From the NCBI GenBank assembly GCA_947498595.1, contig CANMKX010000034.1:1-40753 (forward strand): a DNA stretch of 40,753 bases, read 5' to 3'. This stretch comes from an uncultured Aquimarina sp. (GTDB lineage Bacteria; Bacteroidota; Bacteroidia; Flavobacteriales; Flavobacteriaceae). The stretch's first letter is position 1. The number at the start of each line of letters is the position of its first letter. Positions 24,500 to 33,406 of this stretch are shown here, piece by piece. The notes beneath the pieces are model-generated. The model was not told the origin of the DNA and did not search any database. It saw nothing but the letters and a program-made list of their open reading frames with translations. The position numbers were made by a program, and so were the translations under genes.

Positions 24500-24958
24500 T
24501 TAAATATGCATTAAATAGGTCAATAAAATAGTTTCAAGTTGCTTGAAACGTTGCGCGAATAATGGATATACATGTGCTATATCGAGTCGCTCTTTACAAC
24601 GATTTGTGTGGTAAAAAACAGCCCGTCGGGAGCATTTAAATACATCCCCAATTTGTTGAGCGCTTAAAGGAGTATGCAAACGCATTAGATACATACAAGT
24701 GCCTCTTGCTTCACTACAATTGGCATGTTTGCTAGTTTCCCATGTTGCATCTTGCAATTCAAAAACACGCATTGTAGCCATTTTCAGATAAGGTAACCAT
24801 TGGGTTAGTGATTCCAATTGTTGTATGGTTGCAGGTCTAGGACTAGTCAAAGCATTACAAAAGCGCAGCAAAACTGTGGCATCGTATTTTTGGACTAAAG
24901 CTAAAAAGGCAGTATTGAGTTCTTCGATGCTAAGAGGCTGTTTTTTTAAAGACTCCAT
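24500..24958 (-). CDS. DnaA-domain-IV-like DNA-binding protein
   Basis: This is a 152-residue helical protein. Residues about 80-130 (CSEARGTCMYLMRLHTPLSA, then QQIGDVFKCSRRAVFYHTNR) follow the pattern of DnaA domain IV (ARxxAMYLxRxxT, then SxxxIGxxFGRxHSTVxHA), which reads DnaA boxes through a helix-turn-helix. No ATPase domain is present, so it could be an origin-binding or regulatory protein of the element. The match is by eye and the terminal H-T-N differs from the usual H-S-T-V. Confidence 0.55.
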   Translation of the reverse strand: MESLKKQPLSIEELNTAFLALVQKYDATVLLRFCNALTSPRPATIQQLESLTQWLPYLKMATMRVFELQDATWETSKHANCSEARGTCMYLMRLHTPLSAQQIGDVFKCSRRAVFYHTNRCKERLDIAHVYPLFAQRFKQLETILLTYLMHI

Positions 24959-24961
24959 AGC

Positions 24962-25393
24962 TTATAGTTTTTCAATACGGTATAACAAACTAATCAAGCT
25001 TATACGCTTTAAACGGAATTGACCTGCAATGACAGTATCCCATCCCAAGGCGCTTTGAAATCCTAATGCTCGTAATTCATGCTCTCGAATGATGTGTTGT
25101 TTTTGAACAAGTGCTTGCTGTAAAATCTGAACATCTGTGCGGGTATTAGTTACTTTAGAGGGAACCGTTAACTCATTATGAGCGAGTTGTCCTTGATGCA
25201 TGTCTGTCAAGCGATCGGAAATGGTTTCATCCAAGGTATAGATATGATTCTTTAGTGGTACTTCTTCTGGATATTGATCAAGCAATGCAGCGTGTTTTTT
25301 TAATTTTTCAAGATCTTCTTGTAAAGCTATAGGAAGGCTCTTGATATCGATATGGAATTGTGTTAGTAATTCAAAGGATTGCAATGGTTTCAT
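24962..25393 (-). CDS. Helical protein of unknown function
   Basis: The 143-residue product is predicted mainly helical. A segment near 105-125 (REHELRALGFQSALGWDTVI) is followed by a basic hydrophobic end (FRLKRISLISLLYRIEKL). No recognised motif. It lies 3 bases before the DnaA-like gene and 11 bases after the coiled-coil gene, so it is firmly within the operon. Confidence 0.5.
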   Translation of the reverse strand: MKPLQSFELLTQFHIDIKSLPIALQEDLEKLKKHAALLDQYPEEVPLKNHIYTLDETISDRLTDMHQGQLAHNELTVPSKVTNTRTDVQILQQALVQKQHIIREHELRALGFQSALGWDTVIAGQFRLKRISLISLLYRIEKL

Positions 25394-25404
25394 AAAGATA
25401 ATTT

Positions 25405-26112
25405 TTAGGTTGTTTTTGATTGTAATTTCTCAGCTATGGTATCATATTTATCTTTGATATGCTGTACTTGTTTTTCAGCATTTCTAGGGCTCATTTGATA
25501 GAGGTCAATCAGTTTTTTTTGTGTCCGTAACAATAGGCGTTTGATATTCATTTGCGTATCTAAATCCTTTTGTAGTGGAGCTGGTAGTAAGTTTCCTAGC
25601 GCAATTAAATGCCCTCTGATTTTATCATAACGGGTCGCTTTTTTAGGAGCAGTACCTGCTTGTTCTTGTGCTGCACGTTTGGTTTGTTGGTATTCCCGAA
25701 TTCGCATACGACATTCTTTAATAACCGCCTCTATTTCTTGGGTTTGTTCAGGAGTTTTTGGAGTTGTTTTTTTATCTTTTTTTTTAGCTGTAGTTGCTTT
25801 TTTAGATCGGGTCTTTTTTTTAACAACCGTTTTGGGGGCTGTTTCCTTACAGGGAGCAGCGGGAGTATTTGAATTTTTTTTAGCAGCGAATATTTCAGGC
25901 TGTTGCTTTTCAATGAGTTTTCTCATCAATTGCATACTTTTGCTAGTTTCTTCTACAAAAAGATGGTCAAAAGCCTCCGCTGTAATTCCTTCTTTAGATG
26001 CCGTTTTCTTTTCTTTGTGGTATTGTGTTTGCCACAAGTTTAATTGGGTACGAAGCATTTCCTGTGCAATTCTATCAGGAGATAATGCAAGTAAGATTTG
26101 TAAATTTTCCAT
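25405..26112 (-). CDS. Helical protein with Lys/Thr-rich hinge
   Basis: This product has 235 residues from the ATG at 26112 (MENLQILLALSPDRIAQEML); four codons further upstream are possible. Two helical regions (about 1-70 and 115-230) are joined by a Lys/Thr/Pro-rich hinge (about 85-115, KKKTRSKKATTAKKKDKKTT). The basic hinge could bind DNA non-specifically. No family is recognised. It is expected to be cytoplasmic. Confidence 0.5.
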   Translation of the reverse strand: MENLQILLALSPDRIAQEMLRTQLNLWQTQYHKEKKTASKEGITAEAFDHLFVEETSKSMQLMRKLIEKQQPEIFAAKKNSNTPAAPCKETAPKTVVKKKTRSKKATTAKKKDKKTTPKTPEQTQEIEAVIKECRMRIREYQQTKRAAQEQAGTAPKKATRYDKIRGHLIALGNLLPAPLQKDLDTQMNIKRLLLRTQKKLIDLYQMSPRNAEKQVQHIKDKYDTIAEKLQSKTT

Positions 26113-26150
26113 ACAATAATACAAGGTATTTTAGGTTGATAATACGCTGA

Positions 26151-26477
26151 TTAAGCAGCGTTTTCTAGGGCGATTAACTGTAAGATTCGCAAACGTTCTT
26201 GTTCTTTAATTCGCAAGCGAAAGCTTAATTCATTGGTTGGTTTTAAAGCTGTTTGCTGTTTTTTCTTAAAGAAAGTATCAGGAAGTAAACTCACTAAAAG
26301 CTGATCAATTTGCTGTGCTTTAGGGTCTGCTTTGGAGAAATTAGCGGTTTGTTCTTTCAGAAGCTGGTATGCTTTTTCAAGCTCTAAAGGTGCTCCTGTT
26401 TTGGCAATGATTGTTGCTTGATGTGGTATGGTAAACTCCTGGAGTTTATCTATGTCTAAATGAGCTATTGCATACAT
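26151..26477 (-). CDS. Small helical protein, unknown function
   Basis: The 108-residue product begins MYAIAHLDIDKLQEFTIPHQ, has a helical middle and ends with a charged helix (LRIKEQERLRILQLIALENA). No motif recognised. It sits 5 bases after the neighbouring gene in the operon. Confidence 0.45.
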   Translation of the reverse strand: MYAIAHLDIDKLQEFTIPHQATIIAKTGAPLELEKAYQLLKEQTANFSKADPKAQQIDQLLVSLLPDTFFKKKQQTALKPTNELSFRLRIKEQERLRILQLIALENAA

Positions 26478-26482
26478 AGGAT

Positions 26483-26803
26483 TTAAGGAATTAAATGTTC
26501 GTGTATATAGGTTTGTTTATAGAGTGTTTGAAGTGACGCTAAAAAGCGTTGTGCCGCGATAAGATTGCTATAATGAATACTGCAATGCAATGGTGTACCG
26601 TCCAGTTTAAAACATAAATAACGATAGGTTTGTGTCAATGGAGAGGGAGTTGCAAAAGCAATTGCTGTCCAGCGAACAATTAAGGTATCTGGAAACATCT
26701 CAGAGGTTTGTATACAAAAATCACGGTAGTGTTGTGTGGTTAGAGTAAGTTGTTGTGCGGTATAGCGAAAGAGTTGGTAACGTAAAGATGGGTCTATATG
26801 CAT
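26483..26803 (-). CDS. Small protein, unknown function
   Basis: The 106-residue product mixes helices and strands, with a Tyr/Thr/Gln-rich start (RYTAQQLTLTTQHYRDFCIQ) and a strand pair near 60-78 (TYRYLCFKLDGTPLHCSIHY). No family is recognised, but the tight spacing on both sides supports it as a true gene. Confidence 0.45.
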   Translation of the reverse strand: MHIDPSLRYQLFRYTAQQLTLTTQHYRDFCIQTSEMFPDTLIVRWTAIAFATPSPLTQTYRYLCFKLDGTPLHCSIHYSNLIAAQRFLASLQTLYKQTYIHEHLIP

Positions 26804-26813
26804 TGTATCCGTT

Positions 26814-27785
26814 TTAAGAGCTTGTATAATCGTGTATGTTTGTCAAGGTATTGGCTAGATTTTTTACAATTGCTTGCAAAGAGTATTGAGGTTCAAATAA
26901 GTAACCTTTTTTAGGAAGCGCGGCTTGTAGTTGAGTTCCCAAGTCACTAGGAAATTTGCCTAAAGATTTAGGAATAGTGATGTTAAAATGCTCCGCTATT
27001 TTAATGAGGGTTAAAAAACCTTGGTATCTAAAAAATCGAGGATCGCTTCCTAAAAGAAGTAATTGATTGACGTCCAATTCATGGGTGGCTGCCTTGACTT
27101 TGGTACTCGCTGCAAGTAATTGCGAACCTACTTTGGTGGCATGAATTACATAGACCTCTGTAGCCACTTGATAACGTTGTAAAAAAGCAATCAAAACAGC
27201 TACGCCAATTCCTGAGTAATACAATTCTTGTCCAGATCGAGCGGCATGCCCTCCAGCTAAGAGATAGCATCGAAACAAAGGACGGTTTTGTGGGCGTGTA
27301 CTAAAAAATGCGTGAGTAGTTTTTACCGTAGTACGCCAAGGAGATTGTCCTAAAGCCAAGCGTGTTTGACTTTCTAATTGAGCCAAAGCAGGCTGCTTTG
27401 CTATCTGAAAAGCAGGTTGCAATCCCATGGCAGCTCTAGCAAAACTAAAGACCCCTAGAGCACGGTCGTTATAACGTAATTTTTTAACAGCCAAGTTTGC
27501 GGTTAATTTTTCGTGTATCAACCATTTTTGTAATTTAGAAGTTAGCGCTTTAGAGACCTCAGAAACCAATTCCATTTGTAAAAAATGAGCATGCTCTTTT
27601 AACTCTTGGAGCTTGGTAACTATAGGTGTTCCATACCATTGAGGATGGTGGCGAATGTTTTTTAATGTACTTTCATGAGTATGATTCCATACAGCTTGGT
27701 AGCTTGCTTTTAATTCTTGATCTTTAGGATTGATAAAAGCACGCAATGCCAAGGTATTTTCAAAAGATTTCATCTGTAAACTCAT
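26814..27785 (-). CDS. VWA-like partner of the MoxR ATPase
   Basis: The 323-residue protein has a helical first half containing KKLRYNDRALGVFSFARAAM. From about 168 it has a Rossmann-like pattern: FRCYLLAGGHAARSGQELYY, then GVAVLIAFLQR, then TEVYVIHATK, then LLLLGSDPRFFR. This is the outline of a von Willebrand A domain, but the usual D-x-S-x-S metal site is replaced (AGGHAARSG), so the metal site appears degenerate. MoxR ATPases are usually paired with VWA proteins, and this gene directly follows one, 6 bases apart, which supports the call. Similar CobS/CobT-like pairs occur in phages. Confidence 0.55.
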   Translation of the reverse strand: MSLQMKSFENTLALRAFINPKDQELKASYQAVWNHTHESTLKNIRHHPQWYGTPIVTKLQELKEHAHFLQMELVSEVSKALTSKLQKWLIHEKLTANLAVKKLRYNDRALGVFSFARAAMGLQPAFQIAKQPALAQLESQTRLALGQSPWRTTVKTTHAFFSTRPQNRPLFRCYLLAGGHAARSGQELYYSGIGVAVLIAFLQRYQVATEVYVIHATKVGSQLLAASTKVKAATHELDVNQLLLLGSDPRFFRYQGFLTLIKIAEHFNITIPKSLGKFPSDLGTQLQAALPKKGYLFEPQYSLQAIVKNLANTLTNIHDYTSS

Positions 27786-27791
27786 CTGATT

Positions 27792-28751
27792 TTAGGCATT
27801 AGGAAGTGTTGGATATCGTTTTTGAAAAGCAGCCGTGAATTCAGTTCTATGTGTTGCATCTTTATAGGTATTGTAAAAATGCTCTAATTGCACAACGTTC
27901 CTAATGTGAGTAGCTTTATCTTTTGGCATGACAGCTAGGTAGCTTTCTAAAGCATCAACAATAGTTTTTCCTCCTTCTAGCGCTTCGTAAGGAGTTCCAT
28001 GACTATCGGTCAATCCTACCAATGCTTTCATTTCCGTTTCATAAATACGTTGCATATGAATCATAGTTCTAAGACTCATAACTTCTTGTTGTTCGTCTTG
28101 CGTATAGGCTATTAATGCGTTTCTGATCTCGATGCATATGGTTACTAAATGCGGATAAATTAGCTTGCGTTCTAAAGCTTCATTAAAAGAGATGAAATAT
28201 ACACACGAACTAAAACGGTCTAGTAAGGAGGTATCCTGTTGATTGTTTCCTACATAGCTAGTACTACTGCCTTTACCTAAGGTATTTCCTGTAGCAATGC
28301 ACCCAAAATCAGGATGTTTTTTTAACGGTTCTTGCCGTCCATTGAAAATAATAGCCTCTTCCAATCCAGTTTTGGCTAAAGCATCGTTGAGTAATCCAGC
28401 GGTATTGGGATCTAATTTGGGCAATTCATCCAAAATTAAAAGCTTGCCTGTAGTCCATGCGCGTGACAATGCGCCCTCGGTATATCCTTCTATGGTTTGT
28501 CCTCCGATAATTTCTATAGGAGAAGTCCATTGATTGCAGTTCAAGGTAATAAATGGTTGGGATGCGCTTTTTTGAGGAAGCATTCCCTGTATACTGTAGG
28601 CAACAGTTTCTGCTAAACTAGTTTTCCCTGTTCCAGCGCTTCCTACTAAAAAGACATTGTTACCATGACGAATATCATCTATTATTTTAAGAAACATGGG
28701 GATGGCGGTCGCATCTGGATGGGATATTTGAAGGTCTTTAATTGATTTCAT
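27792..28751 (-). CDS. MoxR/CobS-type AAA+ ATPase
   Basis: The 319-residue protein has Walker A GSAGTGKT at 37-44 and Walker B LLILDELPKLDP at about 104-115. A sensor-1 region follows (GCIATGNTLGKGSSTSYVGN), then a DTSLLDRF arginine-finger segment near 173-180, and then a C-terminal lid domain. This is the plan of MoxR/CobS-like AAA+ proteins, which remodel or insert metals into partner proteins, usually with a VWA protein. Here the partner is the next gene downstream. Its target in this element is unknown. Confidence 0.85.
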   Translation of the reverse strand: MKSIKDLQISHPDATAIPMFLKIIDDIRHGNNVFLVGSAGTGKTSLAETVAYSIQGMLPQKSASQPFITLNCNQWTSPIEIIGGQTIEGYTEGALSRAWTTGKLLILDELPKLDPNTAGLLNDALAKTGLEEAIIFNGRQEPLKKHPDFGCIATGNTLGKGSSTSYVGNNQQDTSLLDRFSSCVYFISFNEALERKLIYPHLVTICIEIRNALIAYTQDEQQEVMSLRTMIHMQRIYETEMKALVGLTDSHGTPYEALEGGKTIVDALESYLAVMPKDKATHIRNVVQLEHFYNTYKDATHRTEFTAAFQKRYPTLPNA

Positions 28752-28769
28752 AATACGAATACTGAATGA

Positions 28770-31700
28770 TTAAGGGATTGTTTTTATGGCTAATTGGAGC
28801 TGTGCTAGTACTATTTCCATAGGAGCGATACGGATGCGATCTTCAAAGAAAACTCTCCCTAGTTGTTCTAAGGTAAAATCTCCAAAAACAAACTCTGGAT
28901 TTCCTGATTCATGTGCAGTATTGTGCATGTAACGTCCTAAAGTAGTAAAGGCTTTTATTAGCTCATAATCGGCTACTTTTTTAAGAATTTCATCGTGTAC
29001 CGTTTGCTGTGTTTTGTGATGAGATTTCCATTCTTGGTATGGTTGTTTAGCGGTAGTGTAATGAGGCAGTATGCTATAATTTAAGCGTTCATTAATACCT
29101 AAAGGACGGCTGTACCAAATCAATCCAAAAGGAATTGTTTTCGTAGGTTCTTCATACCGTATAAAACCACTAGAGGGGTTGGTGTGCAATCCATATGGTT
29201 GTCGTAATCGATACGCATGTGTTGCTTTTTTTTCTTGGGTTTCTTTTTCAAAACTAGCTTCATTGGTTTGATCTAATTTTTTGATTTCTTCAGCTTTGTC
29301 ATAGTAAATGATCCCTTTAGTATCTAAATAGTGTAGTGCATTTTTTAAGTTTTCAAGAGGAATCTCACCTTCCATGTTCATTGCATTTTGCACAAACTCT
29401 CCTAAAACTCCTGTTTCAGTTTTTACCAAAAAATCCCGTAATAACTGATCCGTATACAATGTGTAAAAAGAGCGTTTTTCTAGGCTTAATAGTATCGAAG
29501 TAGCGCCATTGCCTCGAATAAAAACCCCGTTATTGGTTCCTTGTAGATATGCTCCATAGGAAAGTTGCTGTATTTTTTTATAGGCATGAGAGATGGTGTA
29601 TTGAGTTTTTGCTTCCTCTTCATTGAAGTCTATTTCGGTTAAAATGCCTTGTCGCCAATGTCCGTTGTCCATCGTATAGGTCACAATTTTTCGTTTAGCA
29701 GTTAGTTGATCTGCAACTCCTACGATGTTCTCGGTAAGTAAATGACGAAGTTGCTTGGCACTGGATTGTTTTTTGATGATCCGATTCCAATCATTGAAAA
29801 TAGTCAACCGCTCGGCATCGGTAATGTGTAATGAATTGGCAACAATCCTTTCTAGACGTATTATACTCTCTGACCCTAAATGGTATTGTATTCGTTTTCT
29901 ATGATCTGCTACAGCAAAAGAGAAATGAATATTCCCTAAGGTATAAGGGTTGTTTTTGGTGCTTCCAATATGCACTCCTAAAAAAATTCCCCAACTGTAT
30001 TCTTCAGCAATACGAGGAATTTTTACCAATTGCCCTATTTCCCAAGTTCCTAAATATTGCTTGATGCGATTCCCTATTTGTTTGAGTTGCTTGCCTTGTT
30101 TTTTTTGCAGGGCTATTTTTGCTTGTACTTGTTGTTCCAAACGTTTGCGATCCCTAGTTATCTTCTTGATTTCTTCGGCAGTAGTGGTACTGTCTATTGT
30201 AGGTAAAAATGCGATAGCATCTTCTAATTGTTTAATACCTATTTGTTGTTTAGCATGGCGTTTTTCGATCCATGTAGGATATGCCTTGACAAAGGTTTGT
30301 TGCAATAGTGATTGTACTTGCGCGGGTCGCTTCTCTTGCAAGGCTTTTTCCATGCGGATTTCAATTTCTTGTCGGGTAAAAGGTTTGTTAAGATTTCGTA
30401 CAATGCATACTTCTCTTAGTGTCGCACGACCAAAAGGGCTTTTTCCTCCGCTACCATGCTTGTACATATAGGTACGTTGTATCGTAGCAGCTAATGGTAA
30501 AAAAGGGATTTCTAAATCATAGGTTTCTTCTTGTTTTGCCAATGCAACGGCTTGCTGATATCCTTGTAGTAACTCTTGGTATAATTCCTCTTGTTGTTGT
30601 ACGTTTAACAATCCTGCGCGTCCTGTTAATTGGCGGATAGCGCCTTCTTTATTGCTACTGCGAACCCAATGAGATTGTCCGTTTTCTCGTTCTTTATAAA
30701 AGGTAGGATATCCTAATTGCTGGTGTAACTCTGAGTGCTCTGTAATCCAATCATAAGCGACTTGATCTCCGTATTTATTAAAGAAATCTGCACTGTCTAA
30801 AGTAGCATCATTGGTGTGTTGCGAGCCTGTGGTATTGGCATCTAAACTTTTGAGCTTTCCTTTTAACATAGTCATTAAACGACGTTCTGTTGGGACGCTG
30901 CTAGTGATATAATAATATTCAGGAAGTTGTACTTGCCCAGTCCTATGAATACGTCCTCGTTTTTGTACTTCAATATTAATATCCAATTCAAATTGATGAA
31001 TGAGCATTGCGCGCTTGCGTTGGTCTTTAAAAGTACTACTGGCATGGGCAGAAGCTCCAGTACTACCGCTTTGATTGATCAAAAGTACATCGTAAGCTCC
31101 GTTATTGAATTCTCGAAATGCTTTTTCTGCATCAGAGCGAAACGCAGTTACAGTTGCGCTAGCATTTGTGGTATCGATACTTAAACGTTGGGGACGCCCT
31201 GTAACTTCTGCAACTTTAAAATAGGAACCTTGATGTCCTCCTAATTCTTTAGGTTTTTTAGTAGTAGTGATGCCATGAATTAGCATATCGATGGGGCTTA
31301 CATTGAGTCCTGAACGTTCTTCTTCAATCGCTTTTAATAATTGTGCATAGACCTCCTGTCCTAATGCTGAAAGTTCTGTAAGGTCAATAGTTTCATAGGT
31401 TTTTTTATCAAAAAGGTCTGTCAAACGGTATCTAAAAACACCTGCCAATCCTCGTTTGAGAAGTTGAACGAAATCCAAATCTTCTAAACTAAGGACATCG
31501 CCTGCTGCTGCATTGAGGCTTTTTAAAAACATGCCCATGGTAGATTTAAAGGCAATGACTACTTTTTTATCTTCTTTTAAAAGGCGCACTGCTTTGGCTA
31601 CTACAGCTGTTGTTTTAACCGCAAATAGCAATTGATCTATGATATTGAATACACTGGAAAAATAGGGAGATTTATAAACTCCTAATTGCTTCGGGCGCTT

Positions 31701-32951
31701 GTCTACATGATTCCCTTTTTCTAGCATATCTGCATGCCGTTCTTCTAAAATAGGGGTAATATATTCGCGTTCAAAGGCTACAATTCTACTCATGATTGTA
31801 GTGACGCGATCTACTTGTGCTTTGTGTTGACTCGCGATGGGTTCTTGGTCTAATGTTTCGTAATATACAGCTACCCCTTCGCTAGAACGCTGTCGTCGTA
31901 TCAATTGCCCACTTTGCGCCAAATGGGTGGCTATGATTTCTTGCAAGACTAAGCCTCCTCGGCTCATAGCATAAACGAGTTTATCTTCTTTTAGTTGGGT
32001 TTCTTGCAATGCAGTTTTTACAGCGTATAACGGCATAACCTCTGGATACTTTGCAAAAGTAGCACTGAGGTAGCAACACGATTTTGCAAAGACCAAGTGT
32101 GCTCGCATCCATTTTCCTACTTTGGATTCAAAACCACCTGCCATATGGGATTCATCCAATATAAAAACAGCTTTTTTATGAGTTGTATTTCCTTCTATAC
32201 CTGCTTTTAACAATGCAGATAACCAATCTCGTTTATAGGGAGCGGCAGCTTGTACTTGACTATAGGTAGCTATAATCATGTTATAAGCTTCGGGGAGGTA
32301 ATCTATAGGAGCTGCTATTTCAAAATAGGTGTTTGCTTCTGGATCAGGAATAGGCATTCGATGTGTTGTATACCATTCAAGAGCTTCAGGACTATCAATA
32401 GGATATTTTTTAGTTATTGTGAGCAGATCATGTTGCGCTTTAGCACTCAAAGGACGGTATTGTGTATTTCCATGTTCGTCTTTGATACTGGCTTGCGTAT
32501 CGGTATTGAGTATCAATGGAGCAATCTCAGTCATTCCAATAGCTTGTAAATCTCGGTATAGATCCGTAAAAAGAGAAGGTGTTTTGGTAAAGAAAATAGG
32601 AAGATATCCTTGCATGATTGCATGACGAATTACCGCAGCGGCTTGTCTTCCTTTTCCAATACCTGTTTGATCTGCGATAATAATTCCTTGATTTTTATGA
32701 AATTGACGTATATACAATCCAATCGCATCGATTTGTTCTGCGGCTAAGCTTTTCCATAAAACCTCTAAAGACGGATATTTTAAAGCATCGCGTACAAAAG
32801 CATCGATTTGCCCGTGCTGTTCTGTCAATTGTTTTAAGCTTTCTTGTACTTTAGGAGCTAGGTTACGCGGCATTAGCGTATCTAAGACAAACGATGCCTG
32901 AGAAGCAGGTTGATACGCAACCAAGGGAGCTAATTCGATAGAATGTTCCAT
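28770..32951 (-). CDS. Strawberry-notch-type superfamily 2 helicase
   Basis: This 1393-residue protein has a Q-motif-like AEQIDAIGL near 71, Walker A DQTGIGKG at 94-101, the DESH box at 266-269, and LSATFAKYPEV. A helicase-C domain follows with QSGSTGASAHAS near 626 and QKRGRIHRTGQV near 665. The order and the last motifs are those of the strawberry-notch (SNO) helicase C family (pfam13871/13872-type), which in bacteria is found on phages and plasmids next to adenine methyltransferases, as here. The C-terminal 700 residues are unassigned and may bind partners or DNA. It probably remodels DNA or protein-DNA complexes of the element. It is the largest gene of the window. Confidence 0.88.
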   Translation of the reverse strand: MEHSIELAPLVAYQPASQASFVLDTLMPRNLAPKVQESLKQLTEQHGQIDAFVRDALKYPSLEVLWKSLAAEQIDAIGLYIRQFHKNQGIIIADQTGIGKGRQAAAVIRHAIMQGYLPIFFTKTPSLFTDLYRDLQAIGMTEIAPLILNTDTQASIKDEHGNTQYRPLSAKAQHDLLTITKKYPIDSPEALEWYTTHRMPIPDPEANTYFEIAAPIDYLPEAYNMIIATYSQVQAAAPYKRDWLSALLKAGIEGNTTHKKAVFILDESHMAGGFESKVGKWMRAHLVFAKSCCYLSATFAKYPEVMPLYAVKTALQETQLKEDKLVYAMSRGGLVLQEIIATHLAQSGQLIRRQRSSEGVAVYYETLDQEPIASQHKAQVDRVTTIMSRIVAFEREYITPILEERHADMLEKGNHVDKRPKQLGVYKSPYFSSVFNIIDQLLFAVKTTAVVAKAVRLLKEDKKVVIAFKSTMGMFLKSLNAAAGDVLSLEDLDFVQLLKRGLAGVFRYRLTDLFDKKTYETIDLTELSALGQEVYAQLLKAIEEERSGLNVSPIDMLIHGITTTKKPKELGGHQGSYFKVAEVTGRPQRLSIDTTNASATVTAFRSDAEKAFREFNNGAYDVLLINQSGSTGASAHASSTFKDQRKRAMLIHQFELDINIEVQKRGRIHRTGQVQLPEYYYITSSVPTERRLMTMLKGKLKSLDANTTGSQHTNDATLDSADFFNKYGDQVAYDWITEHSELHQQLGYPTFYKERENGQSHWVRSSNKEGAIRQLTGRAGLLNVQQQEELYQELLQGYQQAVALAKQEETYDLEIPFLPLAATIQRTYMYKHGSGGKSPFGRATLREVCIVRNLNKPFTRQEIEIRMEKALQEKRPAQVQSLLQQTFVKAYPTWIEKRHAKQQIGIKQLEDAIAFLPTIDSTTTAEEIKKITRDRKRLEQQVQAKIALQKKQGKQLKQIGNRIKQYLGTWEIGQLVKIPRIAEEYSWGIFLGVHIGSTKNNPYTLGNIHFSFAVADHRKRIQYHLGSESIIRLERIVANSLHITDAERLTIFNDWNRIIKKQSSAKQLRHLLTENIVGVADQLTAKRKIVTYTMDNGHWRQGILTEIDFNEEEAKTQYTISHAYKKIQQLSYGAYLQGTNNGVFIRGNGATSILLSLEKRSFYTLYTDQLLRDFLVKTETGVLGEFVQNAMNMEGEIPLENLKNALHYLDTKGIIYYDKAEEIKKLDQTNEASFEKETQEKKATHAYRLRQPYGLHTNPSSGFIRYEEPTKTIPFGLIWYSRPLGINERLNYSILPHYTTAKQPYQEWKSHHKTQQTVHDEILKKVADYELIKAFTTLGRYMHNTAHESGNPEFVFGDFTLEQLGRVFFEDRIRIAPMEIVLAQLQLAIKTIP

Positions 32952-32963
32952 AAAGAATAGGAG

Positions 32964-33389
32964 TTACGAATTTAGAGATGTTCCAGCCAGTGCTTCTAAA
33001 AAACTACGCAGGTCTATCTGTGCATAGCTTTCTATGGCTTCTTGAGTGTCCATGCCTTGAAAATAAAGGGACTCACTGGGAATTTCGGGATCGTAAAAAC
33101 CCCATAATTCTTGCAATGTCCACAAAGCACTTTGCATGCGATCATGTTGAAAAATAAATTCAATCATGGCGCTATGTTCATCTCCTTGAGAGTAATCACA
33201 TTCTAAATAATCTTCAATCAACTCTTTTGGATTTTCTCCTGAATTACGCGCTGTTGTTATAAGTTGCTGTAATTTGAGATGAAGATGTGCTTCATGGATG
33301 GTATAATCTTCGATGGGATGTGTACTGCGAACCATGAAGAGTCGCGCACTTTGTTCATTGGGCATTAACTGTGGTGTATAGAATACCAT
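32964..33389 (-). CDS. Acidic helical protein of unknown function
   Basis: This 141-residue product has many Glu, Asp and His residues, a region DYLECDYSQGDEHSAMIEFI, and a C-terminal helix (ESYAQIDLRSFLEALAGTSL). It has no recognised motif. It lies between the methyltransferase and helicase genes with gaps of 17 and 12 bases, so it probably works with them. Confidence 0.5.
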   Translation of the reverse strand: MVFYTPQLMPNEQSARLFMVRSTHPIEDYTIHEAHLHLKLQQLITTARNSGENPKELIEDYLECDYSQGDEHSAMIEFIFQHDRMQSALWTLQELWGFYDPEIPSESLYFQGMDTQEAIESYAQIDLRSFLEALAGTSLNS

Positions 33390-33406
33390 AATATTTTAAA
33401 AATTAA

